Of a DNA stretch of 63,364 nt, positions 9,466 through 17,400 are shown in pieces. Numbering within the stretch: the stretch's first letter is position 1; the number at the start of each line of letters is the position of its first letter. Origin of the DNA: Candidatus Galligastranaerophilus intestinavium (lineage in GTDB: Bacteria; Cyanobacteriota; Vampirovibrionia; Gastranaerophilales; Gastranaerophilaceae); the NCBI GenBank assembly GCA_018716625.1, contig DVJQ01000002.1, positions 1 to 63,364 of the forward strand. The letters run 5' to 3'. Both the position numbers and the translations under genes were made by a program. Below the pieces are notes generated by a model. That model made no database searches. It was given only the letters and a program-made list of their open reading frames with translations, and was not told the DNA's origin.

Positions 9466-9488
9466 CTTAAATATTGTATCATAAATCT
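9466..9488. promoter_or_regulatory. 23-bp divergent promoter region with overlapping -10 boxes
   Basis: The two start codons are separated by only 23 bp. The minus-strand -10 (TACAAT, 9478-9473) and plus-strand -10 (TATCAT, 9477-9482) overlap. Each lies 6-7 nt from its ATG, with no ribosome-binding site. The -35 elements would fall inside the opposite coding sequence. Confidence 0.5.
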
Positions 9489-10322
9489 ATGAAGAAATTT
9501 ATTTTTAAAATGCTTTTAATAACATTTGGAGCGTTTCTTGCAGCTTTTGCAATTGAAGGTTTTTTAGTTCCCAATCAGGTAATTGACGGCGGCATTGTCG
9601 GTATTTCAATGATGATAAGTTATCTGACAAACATAAACCTTGGTATTTTACTGTTTGTCTTAAATGTGCCTTTTATACTCTTAGCGCTCAAAATTTACGG
9701 CAAAATGTTTATTTTCCAAACGTTTTATGCTGTTACGGTTTTTTCAATATTTGTCGGTATCGTAGGCGGCAAAATAGGCATTGTAACCCATGACGGTCTG
9801 CTTGTTGCAGTTTTCGGGGGGATGATACTGGGAGCAGGCGTCGGTCTTGTGCTCAGAAACAACGGCTCACTTGACGGAACAGAAATTTTAGCAATTACTT
9901 TGACTAAAAAATTTCCCGTTTCGGTAGGCGAGATAATTATGTTCGTTAACATTTTTATATACACTTGTGCAGGTTTTGTTTACGGCTGGGACAAAGCTAT
10001 GTATTCTACTCTTACATACTTTACCGCCTCAAGAGTTATTGATGTTGTCTTGCAAGGTCTTAATGAGGCAAAATCAATTTTTGTGGTTTCGGATAAAAAC
10101 TATGAAATAGGCGCAAATATTATGTCACAGCTGGACAAAAGCGTTACATACATTGACGCTCAAGGCGGATATTCTCACAAAGATAAAAAAATGCTCTACT
10201 GCGTTGTGCCAAGAATTGAACTTACAAAATTGAAAGATATAGTAAATTCAATCGATCCGGAGGCTTTTATTGCCATTGAAAACGTCCATGAGGTGGATGG
10301 AAAAAGGGTTAAGAAATATTAA
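9489..10322 (+). CDS. YitT-family membrane protein
   Basis: A 277-residue inner-membrane protein with five to six hydrophobic helices carrying family motifs (VPNQVIDGGIVGISMM, GLVLRNNGSLDGTEILA). A soluble C-terminal DUF2179 domain follows, running from about residue 195 to YIDAQGGYSHKDKKMLYCVV and the end. The molecular function of the family is unknown; transport is assumed. An in-frame TTG lies 15 nt upstream, but it is inside the promoter region, so I chose the ATG. Confidence 0.9.
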   Translation: MKKFIFKMLLITFGAFLAAFAIEGFLVPNQVIDGGIVGISMMISYLTNINLGILLFVLNVPFILLALKIYGKMFIFQTFYAVTVFSIFVGIVGGKIGIVTHDGLLVAVFGGMILGAGVGLVLRNNGSLDGTEILAITLTKKFPVSVGEIIMFVNIFIYTCAGFVYGWDKAMYSTLTYFTASRVIDVVLQGLNEAKSIFVVSDKNYEIGANIMSQLDKSVTYIDAQGGYSHKDKKMLYCVVPRIELTKLKDIVNSIDPEAFIAIENVHEVDGKRVKKY

Positions 10323-10373
10323 ATAAAAATTAATTTTAAAATGATTTTTAAAATTCAATATTAATATAATAAT

Positions 10374-11453
10374 ATGAAATACAAAGACTATTATGAAATT
10401 TTAGGCGTAAAACGCGACGAAACTCAGGCAAATATTAAATCTGCCTACAGAAAACTTGCGAGAAAATATCACCCTGATGTTAACAAAGAACCTGATGCAG
10501 CTGAAAAATTTAAGGATATTAACGAAGCGTACGAGGTTTTGGGAGATCCTCAAAAACGTGCAAGATACGATCAATTAGGCTCAAGTTGGCAACAAGGTGC
10601 AGACTTTACTCCGCCTCCCGGGTTTGAAGGTTTTGACTTTTCAAATTTTGCAGGCGGCAATGCTCATTTTAGTGGCAACAGCGGCGGTTTCTCAGACTTT
10701 TTCAGCGCAATTTTCGGCGACCTTATGGGTGGTGCTGCAGGTGCAGGTGGCTCTCGCGGCGGCTTTAGAGAATTTAACTTTGGCGGCGGCGCAGGTCATA
10801 CAGGCGGCGATTTTTCAAGATTTTACAGTAATGCTCAAGGCGCAAACACTTCTCGCCCAAAAGCAAGCACTAAAAATCTCGATATAACCAAAGATATTGT
10901 TTTAAATGTCAATGATTTGATAAAAACTCCGACAAAAACGGTGACTATTGTAGACTATGAACCTTGCAGATACTGCGCAGGACAGCCAAAAGGCTCTTTT
11001 TGCTCGCACTGCATGGGTACAGGCTTAGAAAAAATCACCAAAAATTTATCGGTTAAAATTCCAAAATACGTAAAAGAAGGGCAAAAAATTCGTCTTAAAA
11101 ACGAAGGAAAAGCCGATGAATACGGACAAAAGGGCGATTTATATCTGACTGTTCGCATAAAAGACCCCAATTACAAGGTTATGGGCGAAGATTTAGAAAA
11201 AGAAATCTCCATTTTGCCCTCTGAAGCGGTCTTGGGAACAAAAAAAGAAGTTGCAACGGTTGACGGCAAAATAAATATTACAATTCCAAAAAATACTGAC
11301 AGCGGAAAAGTCTTGAGGCTAAAGGGTCTTGGCTTGCCAAAAAAAGACGGTTCCTTGGGCAATTTGAACTTGAGGATTAAAATAACTCTGCCAAAGGAAA
11401 TGAGTCAAGAAGCGCTTGAACTTTACAAAAAACTCCAAAGTTTAGGAAGCTGA
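10374..11453 (+). CDS. J-domain cochaperone with a reduced zinc centre
   Basis: A DnaJ/CbpA-type Hsp70 cochaperone of 359 residues. The J domain spans residues 3-68 with HPD at 33-35. A Gly/Phe-rich segment follows at about 70-160, then two C-terminal client-binding domains. Between them is a short cysteine cluster, CRYC (198-201) and CSHCMGTG (210-217), which could bind one zinc. Canonical DnaJ has four CxxCxGxG repeats and CbpA has none, so this is intermediate. No dnaK or grpE is adjacent. No ribosome-binding site is visible, and TATAAT lies 3 nt before the ATG. It overlaps the convergent etfA by 12 bp. Confidence 0.92.
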   Translation: MKYKDYYEILGVKRDETQANIKSAYRKLARKYHPDVNKEPDAAEKFKDINEAYEVLGDPQKRARYDQLGSSWQQGADFTPPPGFEGFDFSNFAGGNAHFSGNSGGFSDFFSAIFGDLMGGAAGAGGSRGGFREFNFGGGAGHTGGDFSRFYSNAQGANTSRPKASTKNLDITKDIVLNVNDLIKTPTKTVTIVDYEPCRYCAGQPKGSFCSHCMGTGLEKITKNLSVKIPKYVKEGQKIRLKNEGKADEYGQKGDLYLTVRIKDPNYKVMGEDLEKEISILPSEAVLGTKKEVATVDGKINITIPKNTDSGKVLRLKGLGLPKKDGSLGNLNLRIKITLPKEMSQEALELYKKLQSLGS

Positions 11454-12461
11454 CATGCAAAAGCGCTCAAGCAGCTTGTCTATAAGGTCATTTGCGTCAC
11501 AAACAATTTTATAGTCGCAATTTTGGAAAATTGGGGCATTTTCATCGTTGTTTACGGCAATAACTACCCCTGAAGCACTCATGCCTGAAATATGGTGAAT
11601 TGCCCCTGAAACTCCAAAGGCTATATATATATCAGGCGCAACGGTTTTACCTGTTTGACCGACTTGAATCTCTTGCGGGGCAAGCCCTTTGTCAACTGCT
11701 CCTCTTGAGGCAGCTACAGCACAATTTGTAATTTGCGCAAGCTTTTTTAGCTTTTCAAAGTTTTCTTTTGTTTTTAGACCTCTGCCCCCGCAGAGTATTA
11801 TTTTTGCCCCCTCAAGCGTACTTTCTTTTACATCATCCGGCAAAAATTCAACCAGCCTGACAGGGGAATCTTTACACATTTTTTCATCAAGATTAATTTC
11901 TTCCGTATAAGTTTTAAAATTAAATTCCGTTTTTTTAAAAACACCCTCCCTGACTGTTGCACACTGGGGATTTTTTTTACACAAAATTGTTGCCATCATA
12001 ACCCCGCCAAAAGTGGGACGAGTAGCTGCCAATTTTATTTCATTTTTGTATTTTGTAAGCTCAAGCCCTGTGCAATCTGCCGTCAGACCTGTTTTAAGCT
12101 TGGAAGTTACAAGCGGAGCAAGCTCTCTGTACATGTTTGTCGCGCCAAACAGAATAATATCGGGCTCTTTTTGTTTAATAAGCTCGACAAGCGCACAAGA
12201 GTAGTTTGTGCAGTCATAATTTCTAAACTTTTCGTTTTTTATGTAATAAATTTCCTGCGCACCATATTTTGATAATTGGCAAAAATCCGCGTCAATACCG
12301 CAATCAAGCACAACTGCACATACTTTGCAGTCAAGATTATACTCGCGCTTTGCCTGCTCGCTTAGGGTATTTGCAGCGCCTAACAGCTCAAAAGACACAT
12401 CCCTAAAGACATTTTGATTTTTTTTGTATTCGCAAATTACAAAAATCTTTTTATTTTGCAA
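11442..12461 (-). CDS. etfA: Electron transfer flavoprotein, alpha subunit
   Basis: The FAD-binding large subunit of the soluble ETF heterodimer. The C-terminal FAD domain shows [44 protein letters not shown] and [21 protein letters not shown], all typical. The 339-residue length fits. It overlaps etfB by 11 nt and is translationally coupled to it. No acyl-CoA dehydrogenase or FixC/FixX-type dehydrogenase is nearby, so the electron donor or acceptor is not indicated by context. Confidence 0.96.
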   Translation of the reverse strand: MQNKKIFVICEYKKNQNVFRDVSFELLGAANTLSEQAKREYNLDCKVCAVVLDCGIDADFCQLSKYGAQEIYYIKNEKFRNYDCTNYSCALVELIKQKEPDIILFGATNMYRELAPLVTSKLKTGLTADCTGLELTKYKNEIKLAATRPTFGGVMMATILCKKNPQCATVREGVFKKTEFNFKTYTEEINLDEKMCKDSPVRLVEFLPDDVKESTLEGAKIILCGGRGLKTKENFEKLKKLAQITNCAVAASRGAVDKGLAPQEIQVGQTGKTVAPDIYIAFGVSGAIHHISGMSASGVVIAVNNDENAPIFQNCDYKIVCDANDLIDKLLERFCMSAS

Positions 12462-13236
12462 AATTACCCTCTTTCTCTAAAATGTCCGACAAAAAATCCA
12501 ACGGATTTTTTTCAATTGTTTTTGTCTGTCTGTTGTGCTCGAGCCTAAAAGCCTTTGAAACAAAGGTAGGAGAACCTAATATACCTGTTTCGTTTTGTTG
12601 TAAATCTATCTCTTTTGCCCCGTAAATTTCGATTTTTATATCTTGTGCTCTTACATAATCCTTGACATAGAGCCTGTTTTTAGCTTCATCACCCTTTAGA
12701 GTGCACACCAAACAAGGGTTTTTAACCTCTAAAATATTTATACCATCTTTAGTTTTTTGTTTTAAAATCGACAATTTAATGTCTGAATTAATTATTTCAT
12801 CAACAAAAGATACGACTGCTATATCCAAAAAGCCGGCTATAGTCGGCCCTGTTTGCGCAGTGTCGCCATCTTGTGCAAATTGTCCGCAGATTATAAGATT
12901 ATAATCGGGCACAAGTTTTTTTATGGCTTGAGATAAAATTTTGCCCGTACACAAAGTGTCAGAACCTGCAAAAGCTTTATCGCACAGTAATATTGCCCTG
13001 TCGCACCCGCATGCCAGAGCATACTCAAGCACACTTTTTGCCTGCATAGGCCCCATAGAAATTGCACAGACCTTTGCGTTTTTAAATTTTTTCTTTATCT
13101 CAAGCGCCCTTTTAATGGCAAAATCATCACAAGGGTTTAAAATTGAAATCATACCCTCTCTTAAAAGATTATTTTCCCTGCTCCATTTAACATTGTTTGT
13201 GTCAGGGACTTGTTTTATACAAACAACAATCTGCAA
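12451..13236 (-). CDS. etfB: Electron transfer flavoprotein, beta subunit
   Basis: The small ETF subunit, which in this superfamily holds AMP or a second FAD. It starts with the family opening QIVVCIKQVPDTNNVKW and contains ILNPCDDFAIKRAL, the DTLCTGKILSQAIKK region and CGQFAQDGDTAQTGP. The start codon is TTG, 7 nt after a GGAG ribosome-binding site; no ATG is available at the conserved N-terminus. An extended -10 (TGTTATAAT, box at 13264-13269) lies upstream. Whether this ETF bifurcates electrons cannot be judged by eye. Confidence 0.95.
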   Translation of the reverse strand: MQIVVCIKQVPDTNNVKWSRENNLLREGMISILNPCDDFAIKRALEIKKKFKNAKVCAISMGPMQAKSVLEYALACGCDRAILLCDKAFAGSDTLCTGKILSQAIKKLVPDYNLIICGQFAQDGDTAQTGPTIAGFLDIAVVSFVDEIINSDIKLSILKQKTKDGINILEVKNPCLVCTLKGDEAKNRLYVKDYVRAQDIKIEIYGAKEIDLQQNETGILGSPTFVSKAFRLEHNRQTKTIEKNPLDFLSDILEKEGNFAK

Positions 13237-13328
13237 AATTTTTCTCCGATTATTACAAAATAAATTATAACATATTCGTCTTTTATCCGATATTAGCCGA
13301 AAATATTAAGTTATATTTCACAATTCGG

Positions 13329-13355
13329 GGCAAATTTTGAATGTTATATGTTTTT
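13329..13355 (+). promoter_or_regulatory. Recurring element GGCAAA-N15-GTTTTT
   Basis: GGCAAA (13329-13334) and GTTTTT (13350-13355) are separated by exactly 15 nt, as upstream of other lineage-specific genes in this window. The ATG follows 30 nt later. A downstream AT-rich stretch (TTATATATA) could serve as an alternative -10. Confidence 0.45.
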
Positions 13356-13384
13356 ATTTTATATATAGGAACAAAAGGTCGACA

Positions 13385-15454
13385 ATGATTAGCAATAATT
13401 ATCAAAATGTGCTGAATTACGGTGCGGTAAAAGACGTTGTCCCGCAGCAAATTAACGAAAAATTGCCGCAAAATGTGCAAAATTTCGATGCAAAAGACAC
13501 TGTGGGGAATAACACTGCGGTTAAATCCGTAAAAAACGCGAACACCGACCCTGTTACAATAGGATTAACAGGGGCAATTTGGTTGGGATTGGCTCAAATA
13601 TGCCAAAAACTTAACAACAGCTTGAATAACGATTGGGCTAACAGTTGGCTTGGAAAAGCGGGAGCCCTTGGCGAAAAAATAGGCAACAAACTCCCTAAAG
13701 GCAACGGCAGAGTAAAGAATTTTATAAACGGACTGTTTGATAAATCCGCAATTTTACAGAGCTTAAAAACTCCGACAAAAGCTCAAAATTCTCTTGCAAA
13801 AAGTCAGGCAAGAGGCATTACGGGCTATGTAATGTCTGATGTCAGGTCTATGCTTGAGTATCACTTAAAAAACGGCAAGGGCGATGACATAATAAACCTT
13901 GCAAAAGGAATAAACGGCTTTAGCGGCAATGCGGATGAATCGTTGAAATTTATATCCGATTTGTTTGAAAATTGCGAAGACAATAAGACACAAATACAAG
14001 AATTAATTAAAAGACTCAGCAGCAAAGACGTTAAGGTAGCGGTTGAAAATCTTGTAGACACGCGCATTAAAATACCGTTTACAAATATCGGTTTTAATTT
14101 AAAAATTCCAAATGTTCCTTTCTTAAAAAGGCAAGGGTCATTTAAAGAAATGGCAAATAAATTAAATGCCGTTTTTGAAAATTCCGCAGGACTCGGTAAA
14201 GAAGTAACAGCTATAGGAAAAAGTGCACCAAGGCAAGCTATTAAAACTCTTGAAGGTCTTACAAACGGCGGTGCCGGCGGTAAAATTTTAATCGTAATTC
14301 AAGCCGCAGTGTTTGCACAAGCAATTAAAAAAGCCATGGACGCGCCAAAGGGCGAAAAATTATCCACATTTACGGAAAATGTCGCTAATGACTTTGGATT
14401 TTTCCTGTCACTGCCATTGCAAGTTAAGGCATCACATGCAATTGGCGGTCTAAAATACATCGGCATTAAAGATTGGGATAAAATCGGCCAAAAAGAAAGC
14501 GTCAAAGTATTTCATAACATGATTGAAAGCCTTAACAAAAGAGTTGTTGAGGGAACAATATCACAGGTTGATTATATAAAAGAAGCTAAAAATATCAAAA
14601 AATACCTAAAGGGCGATTCCAAGTGGTATCAACAACCGCTCAAACTGTTGGGTAAAATATTCTCAACGGGCTTAGATGCTGAAACTATTTTGCCTTATGT
14701 AGATAAAGCCGATAAATCCTTTGGCGCACAACTCTACCATGGTGCTATGGGTATTGTAAATAACCTGAAAGGCAAGGGTTTTGGTACGGTTTTGAGATTT
14801 GCTGCAGGCACAATGGTAGTAGGCCCGCTTGTTGCAAAAGTCGTCACAAAAATCTCGCACCTTATTTTTGGCAGACCGACAAAATCAGTGCTTGATGAGG
14901 ACAAAAAAGAAGAAAAAACACAAGATGCAAATAATCCTCTTGAGATGACTCAAGAAGAAATGATGCAAAAACTTTCAAGCAACCCTGAGCTTATGCAGAA
15001 AATGGAAAATGACCCTGAATTTTTGCAAAAAGTTCTTGAGGATCCCGAATTATTTAAAAAGCTTTTAAATAAAGAAATAAACCCTAATGAAGTTGCAACA
15101 ACAAAGGATAATCCGGTTTATAACTCCAAATATATAAAACAAACACCTTTAAATGCAAATCAAAACCCGATTGAACAGCCAAAAACGCTAAATGCATTTG
15201 ATGATTCAAATTCTAAGGCAGAGCTGTTTGGATTGGGCAAAAAAACTCAAGAACAACAAGCACAACAAGAGCAAGAGCAAACTCAAACAGAACAACAAGA
15301 CCCGCTGGAGCCTGTTCGCACTTACATTCCGTCTTCAGAGTGCACAATAAAAAGCTCAGATGAGCAAGAAGTGCTTGATTCCGAGATTAGCAAAGCACTG
15401 CAAAAAGCTCAAAAGGCAGAAGAAGCGGCGCTTAAACAACTAAACAGTCTATAG
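13385..15454 (+). CDS. Large lineage-specific membrane-associated protein with STI1-like segment
   Basis: A 689-residue protein I cannot assign to a family. It opens MISNNYQNVLNYG, similar to other lineage proteins here. Three hydrophobic stretches are visible: residues about 56-72, 297-320 and a glycine/valine-rich one near 465-490. At about 520-565 the pattern NPELMQKM-NDPEFLQK-DPELFKK recalls STI1/DP repeats that bind chaperones or hydrophobic segments. The C-terminal 100 residues are rich in Gln and Glu. The ATG at 13385 is preferred over an upstream in-frame codon because of its AAAAGG site. It overlaps the convergent methyltransferase by 6 bp. Confidence 0.75.
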   Translation: MISNNYQNVLNYGAVKDVVPQQINEKLPQNVQNFDAKDTVGNNTAVKSVKNANTDPVTIGLTGAIWLGLAQICQKLNNSLNNDWANSWLGKAGALGEKIGNKLPKGNGRVKNFINGLFDKSAILQSLKTPTKAQNSLAKSQARGITGYVMSDVRSMLEYHLKNGKGDDIINLAKGINGFSGNADESLKFISDLFENCEDNKTQIQELIKRLSSKDVKVAVENLVDTRIKIPFTNIGFNLKIPNVPFLKRQGSFKEMANKLNAVFENSAGLGKEVTAIGKSAPRQAIKTLEGLTNGGAGGKILIVIQAAVFAQAIKKAMDAPKGEKLSTFTENVANDFGFFLSLPLQVKASHAIGGLKYIGIKDWDKIGQKESVKVFHNMIESLNKRVVEGTISQVDYIKEAKNIKKYLKGDSKWYQQPLKLLGKIFSTGLDAETILPYVDKADKSFGAQLYHGAMGIVNNLKGKGFGTVLRFAAGTMVVGPLVAKVVTKISHLIFGRPTKSVLDEDKKEEKTQDANNPLEMTQEEMMQKLSSNPELMQKMENDPEFLQKVLEDPELFKKLLNKEINPNEVATTKDNPVYNSKYIKQTPLNANQNPIEQPKTLNAFDDSNSKAELFGLGKKTQEQQAQQEQEQTQTEQQDPLEPVRTYIPSSECTIKSSDEQEVLDSEISKALQKAQKAEEAALKQLNSL

Positions 15455-16315
15455 CTTTTGAAATATAATAATGTATTCATGATCAAAAGTATAAAACCCG
15501 CCGGCTAAAGCTCTGTAGCGCCATAAGTTTGCCTGTTTGCCTTTTGCCTTTTCGTTACCCGTAATGTTTTTTACGATAACCGCTTTTGTAATAAAACCAA
15601 GTTCTTCCATGCGTTTTTGACATTCAAAACTCAAATTTACAAGGCGTGAGTTTGCGTACTTGTCCCCGATTATAAGGGCTGCAAAACGTTTTTTTTCAAG
15701 CAGGTCATAGCCGTTTTTTGCGACTTTTTTAAAAAGTTCGTAAAATTCCTCTGTTGTGGCACAATTTGATAAATCTTCTTTTTTGTCGCTGAATTTAATA
15801 ATATCGTCGTATGGAGGGTGCAAAACAAGGAACTGCGCCGCTTTTTTGCCCATAATCTCAAGACGTGCCTCGATTTTTTCTTTTGCATACAAAGAAGCAC
15901 TATCAGCGCAAATTATGTTCATTTTTGAAACCAATTCGCGCTTTGTAAATTTTTTGGATACATAATCCACCATATCCTCTTTAAGTTCAACCCCAATACA
16001 TCTTCTCTCCATATTAAGGGCTTCAATGCCTGATGTACCCGAGCCGAAAAACAAATCCAGAATGACATCGTTCTTTTTCGTAAAACGCTCAAAAAGTTGG
16101 GTTGCAATTTGCGGGATATAGTTACCATGGTAGTCGTAGCTGTGTCCGTTTGACTTGTCACGCGAAGAAAACTCCCACAGAGAGCCTGTTTTAATGTGAG
16201 AATACAGCTTCCAATTGTTCAGGTCAATATCATTGTATGGCTTAGTTTTTGGCGCTTTGACAACACTCAAACCGCCTTGTTTTACTTCAAGTTTATTTTT
16301 TAAATTTCCTGCCAT
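15449..16315 (-). CDS. Orphan DNA methyltransferase (amino-methylating, HPPY type)
   Basis: The S-adenosylmethionine motif LDLFFGSGTSG (residues 87-97) precedes the catalytic motif LVLHPPYDDIIKFSD (HPPY at 166-169), the order expected when the AdoMet-binding half comes first. HPPY replaces the usual DPPY, NPPY or SPPY. This indicates N6-adenine or N4-cytosine methylation of DNA; the target sequence cannot be read. No restriction endonuclease is adjacent, so it is probably a solitary regulatory methyltransferase. A GGGGAG ribosome-binding site and a nested inverted repeat surround the start. An RNA or protein target is less likely. Confidence 0.82.
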   Translation of the reverse strand: MAGNLKNKLEVKQGGLSVVKAPKTKPYNDIDLNNWKLYSHIKTGSLWEFSSRDKSNGHSYDYHGNYIPQIATQLFERFTKKNDVILDLFFGSGTSGIEALNMERRCIGVELKEDMVDYVSKKFTKRELVSKMNIICADSASLYAKEKIEARLEIMGKKAAQFLVLHPPYDDIIKFSDKKEDLSNCATTEEFYELFKKVAKNGYDLLEKKRFAALIIGDKYANSRLVNLSFECQKRMEELGFITKAVIVKNITGNEKAKGKQANLWRYRALAGGFYTFDHEYIIIFQKL

Positions 16316-16362
16316 ACTCTACTCCCCATAGTATATGAATACTATATAAGTTTGTAGAGTAT
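16314..16362 (-). promoter_or_regulatory. Nested inverted repeats over the methyltransferase start
   Basis: The outer arms ATACTCTAC (16314-16322) and GTAGAGTAT (16354-16362) enclose perfect inner arms ATAGTAT (16328-16334) and ATACTAT (16339-16345) with a 4-nt loop. The outer left arm covers part of the start codon, the ribosome-binding site lies between the arms, and the inner repeat contains a possible -10 (TATAGT). It could be an autoregulatory operator or an mRNA hairpin controlling translation. Confidence 0.5.
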
Positions 16363-16372
16363 TTTAAATCAT

Positions 16373-17149
16373 CTATTTGCCTGAAATGTACTTTGCAATC
16401 TCATCGTAAGAGCTTGGATTGCGCTTTAACAATAAATTGCCCGAGCTGCCTTCATCATACAATTTCAAGACTTTTTGAGAATGTATAAGTCGATAAATTA
16501 TATCCGATTGCGAGTAAGAGTACCTGTCAGCGCGAGATGCCATAACCATCATCGGAACGGTTGTAAGTTTTGGCACAACAAGAGCTATATCAAGGTTTTT
16601 AAAAGAAACATAGGGCGAAATTAACACCATTTTTTTGGGTTTATTTTTCATAATCGACGCTGCAAGAACAGCGCTGTTTGCCCCTAAATCCGCTCCTACA
16701 AGATAAATTTCATCGGTATTTATTTGCGGATAGTTCTTTTTTATGTAATCTATCGAACTTACCACATCAATAGGATATTTTACCCAGTCCTCTTTTTCAA
16801 AATTCATTCTGGATTTAAAACGAAGATTTTTCGTGTATACGCTTTTACCATGTCCTCTTAAATCAAGGGCTAAAACGTTATAATTTTTCAGCCTCAAGGT
16901 TTCGCCCAAGTTACCCCAATCGCTCGATTTTGAGCCAAATGAGTGCAAAAGTATTACAAGAGGGCATGGAGGTTTTCTCTGTGGTGAGAAATACAAGTCA
17001 CCGACAAGCAAAAAACCGTCTTTTGCCTCAAATTCTATTTTTGTTTTTGTCTTTGGTTTTCTTACTTTTTTCTTTTTTTCAGCCGCATTCGCGCCTAAAA
17101 GCGTAAAAGAAAATACCAATATTAATAAAAGTGCAAAAAATTTCTTCAT
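16373..17149 (-). CDS. Exported alpha/beta-hydrolase-fold protein lacking the usual serine
   Basis: A signal peptide (residues 1-22, ending ANAA) precedes a basic segment and an alpha/beta-hydrolase fold. The oxyanion region LLHSFGSKSSDW and the strand LALDLRGHGKS are conserved. The nucleophile elbow reads GADLGA, with Asp154 where serine normally sits, and the usual C-terminal catalytic histidine motif is replaced by LYDEGSSGN. It may be an Asp-nucleophile enzyme, as in epoxide hydrolases and dehalogenases, or an inactive binding protein. It lies 57 nt upstream of the methyltransferase on the same strand. Confidence 0.8.
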   Translation of the reverse strand: MKKFFALLLILVFSFTLLGANAAEKKKKVRKPKTKTKIEFEAKDGFLLVGDLYFSPQRKPPCPLVILLHSFGSKSSDWGNLGETLRLKNYNVLALDLRGHGKSVYTKNLRFKSRMNFEKEDWVKYPIDVVSSIDYIKKNYPQINTDEIYLVGADLGANSAVLAASIMKNKPKKMVLISPYVSFKNLDIALVVPKLTTVPMMVMASRADRYSYSQSDIIYRLIHSQKVLKLYDEGSSGNLLLKRNPSSYDEIAKYISGK

Positions 17150-17209
17150 AATAATATCATTTTAGCAAAACACCCGTAAATATTGAACTTTTTTTAAAAA
17201 TTAATACGT

Positions 17210-17238
17210 TTGGACGATATGTCTAAAGGTTTTAAAAT
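17210..17238 (+). promoter_or_regulatory. Sigma-70-type promoter of candidate small RNA
   Basis: TTGGAC (17210-17215) and TAAAAT (17233-17238) are separated by an ideal 17-nt spacer. No coding sequence follows on this strand before a strong terminator about 95 nt later. Confidence 0.7.
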
Positions 17239-17244
17239 ATGAGC

Positions 17245-17334
17245 CGAAAAGAATAATGTAAGGACAAATTAAAGTCCTAACTCAAAACCTCCTCCCCAAG
17301 TCTAGTAGCCGCCTTTTAGGACGGCTTTTTTTTA
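17245..17334 (+). ncRNA. Candidate small RNA with C-rich loop
   Basis: The stretch between a consensus promoter and an intrinsic terminator has no credible open reading frame. It would encode an RNA of about 90 nt. A first hairpin, AGGAC / GTCCT with an 8-nt loop (about 17261-17278), is followed by an unstructured segment containing CCTCCTCCCC (17288-17297), complementary to Shine-Dalgarno sequences, and then the terminator hairpin. This architecture resembles mRNA-targeting bacterial small RNAs. No known RNA family is recognised. Confidence 0.6.
17308..17334 (+). terminator. Rho-independent terminator of the candidate small RNA
   Basis: GCCGCC pairs with GGACGGC (one bulged A) around a TTTTA loop, followed by eight T residues. 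Confidence 0.85.
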
Positions 17335-17400
17335 TTACTATAAAGATTTTACTGTTTAAACGGGTAAAATATTTTTTAAATCTGTTTTAAAAAAAATTCC

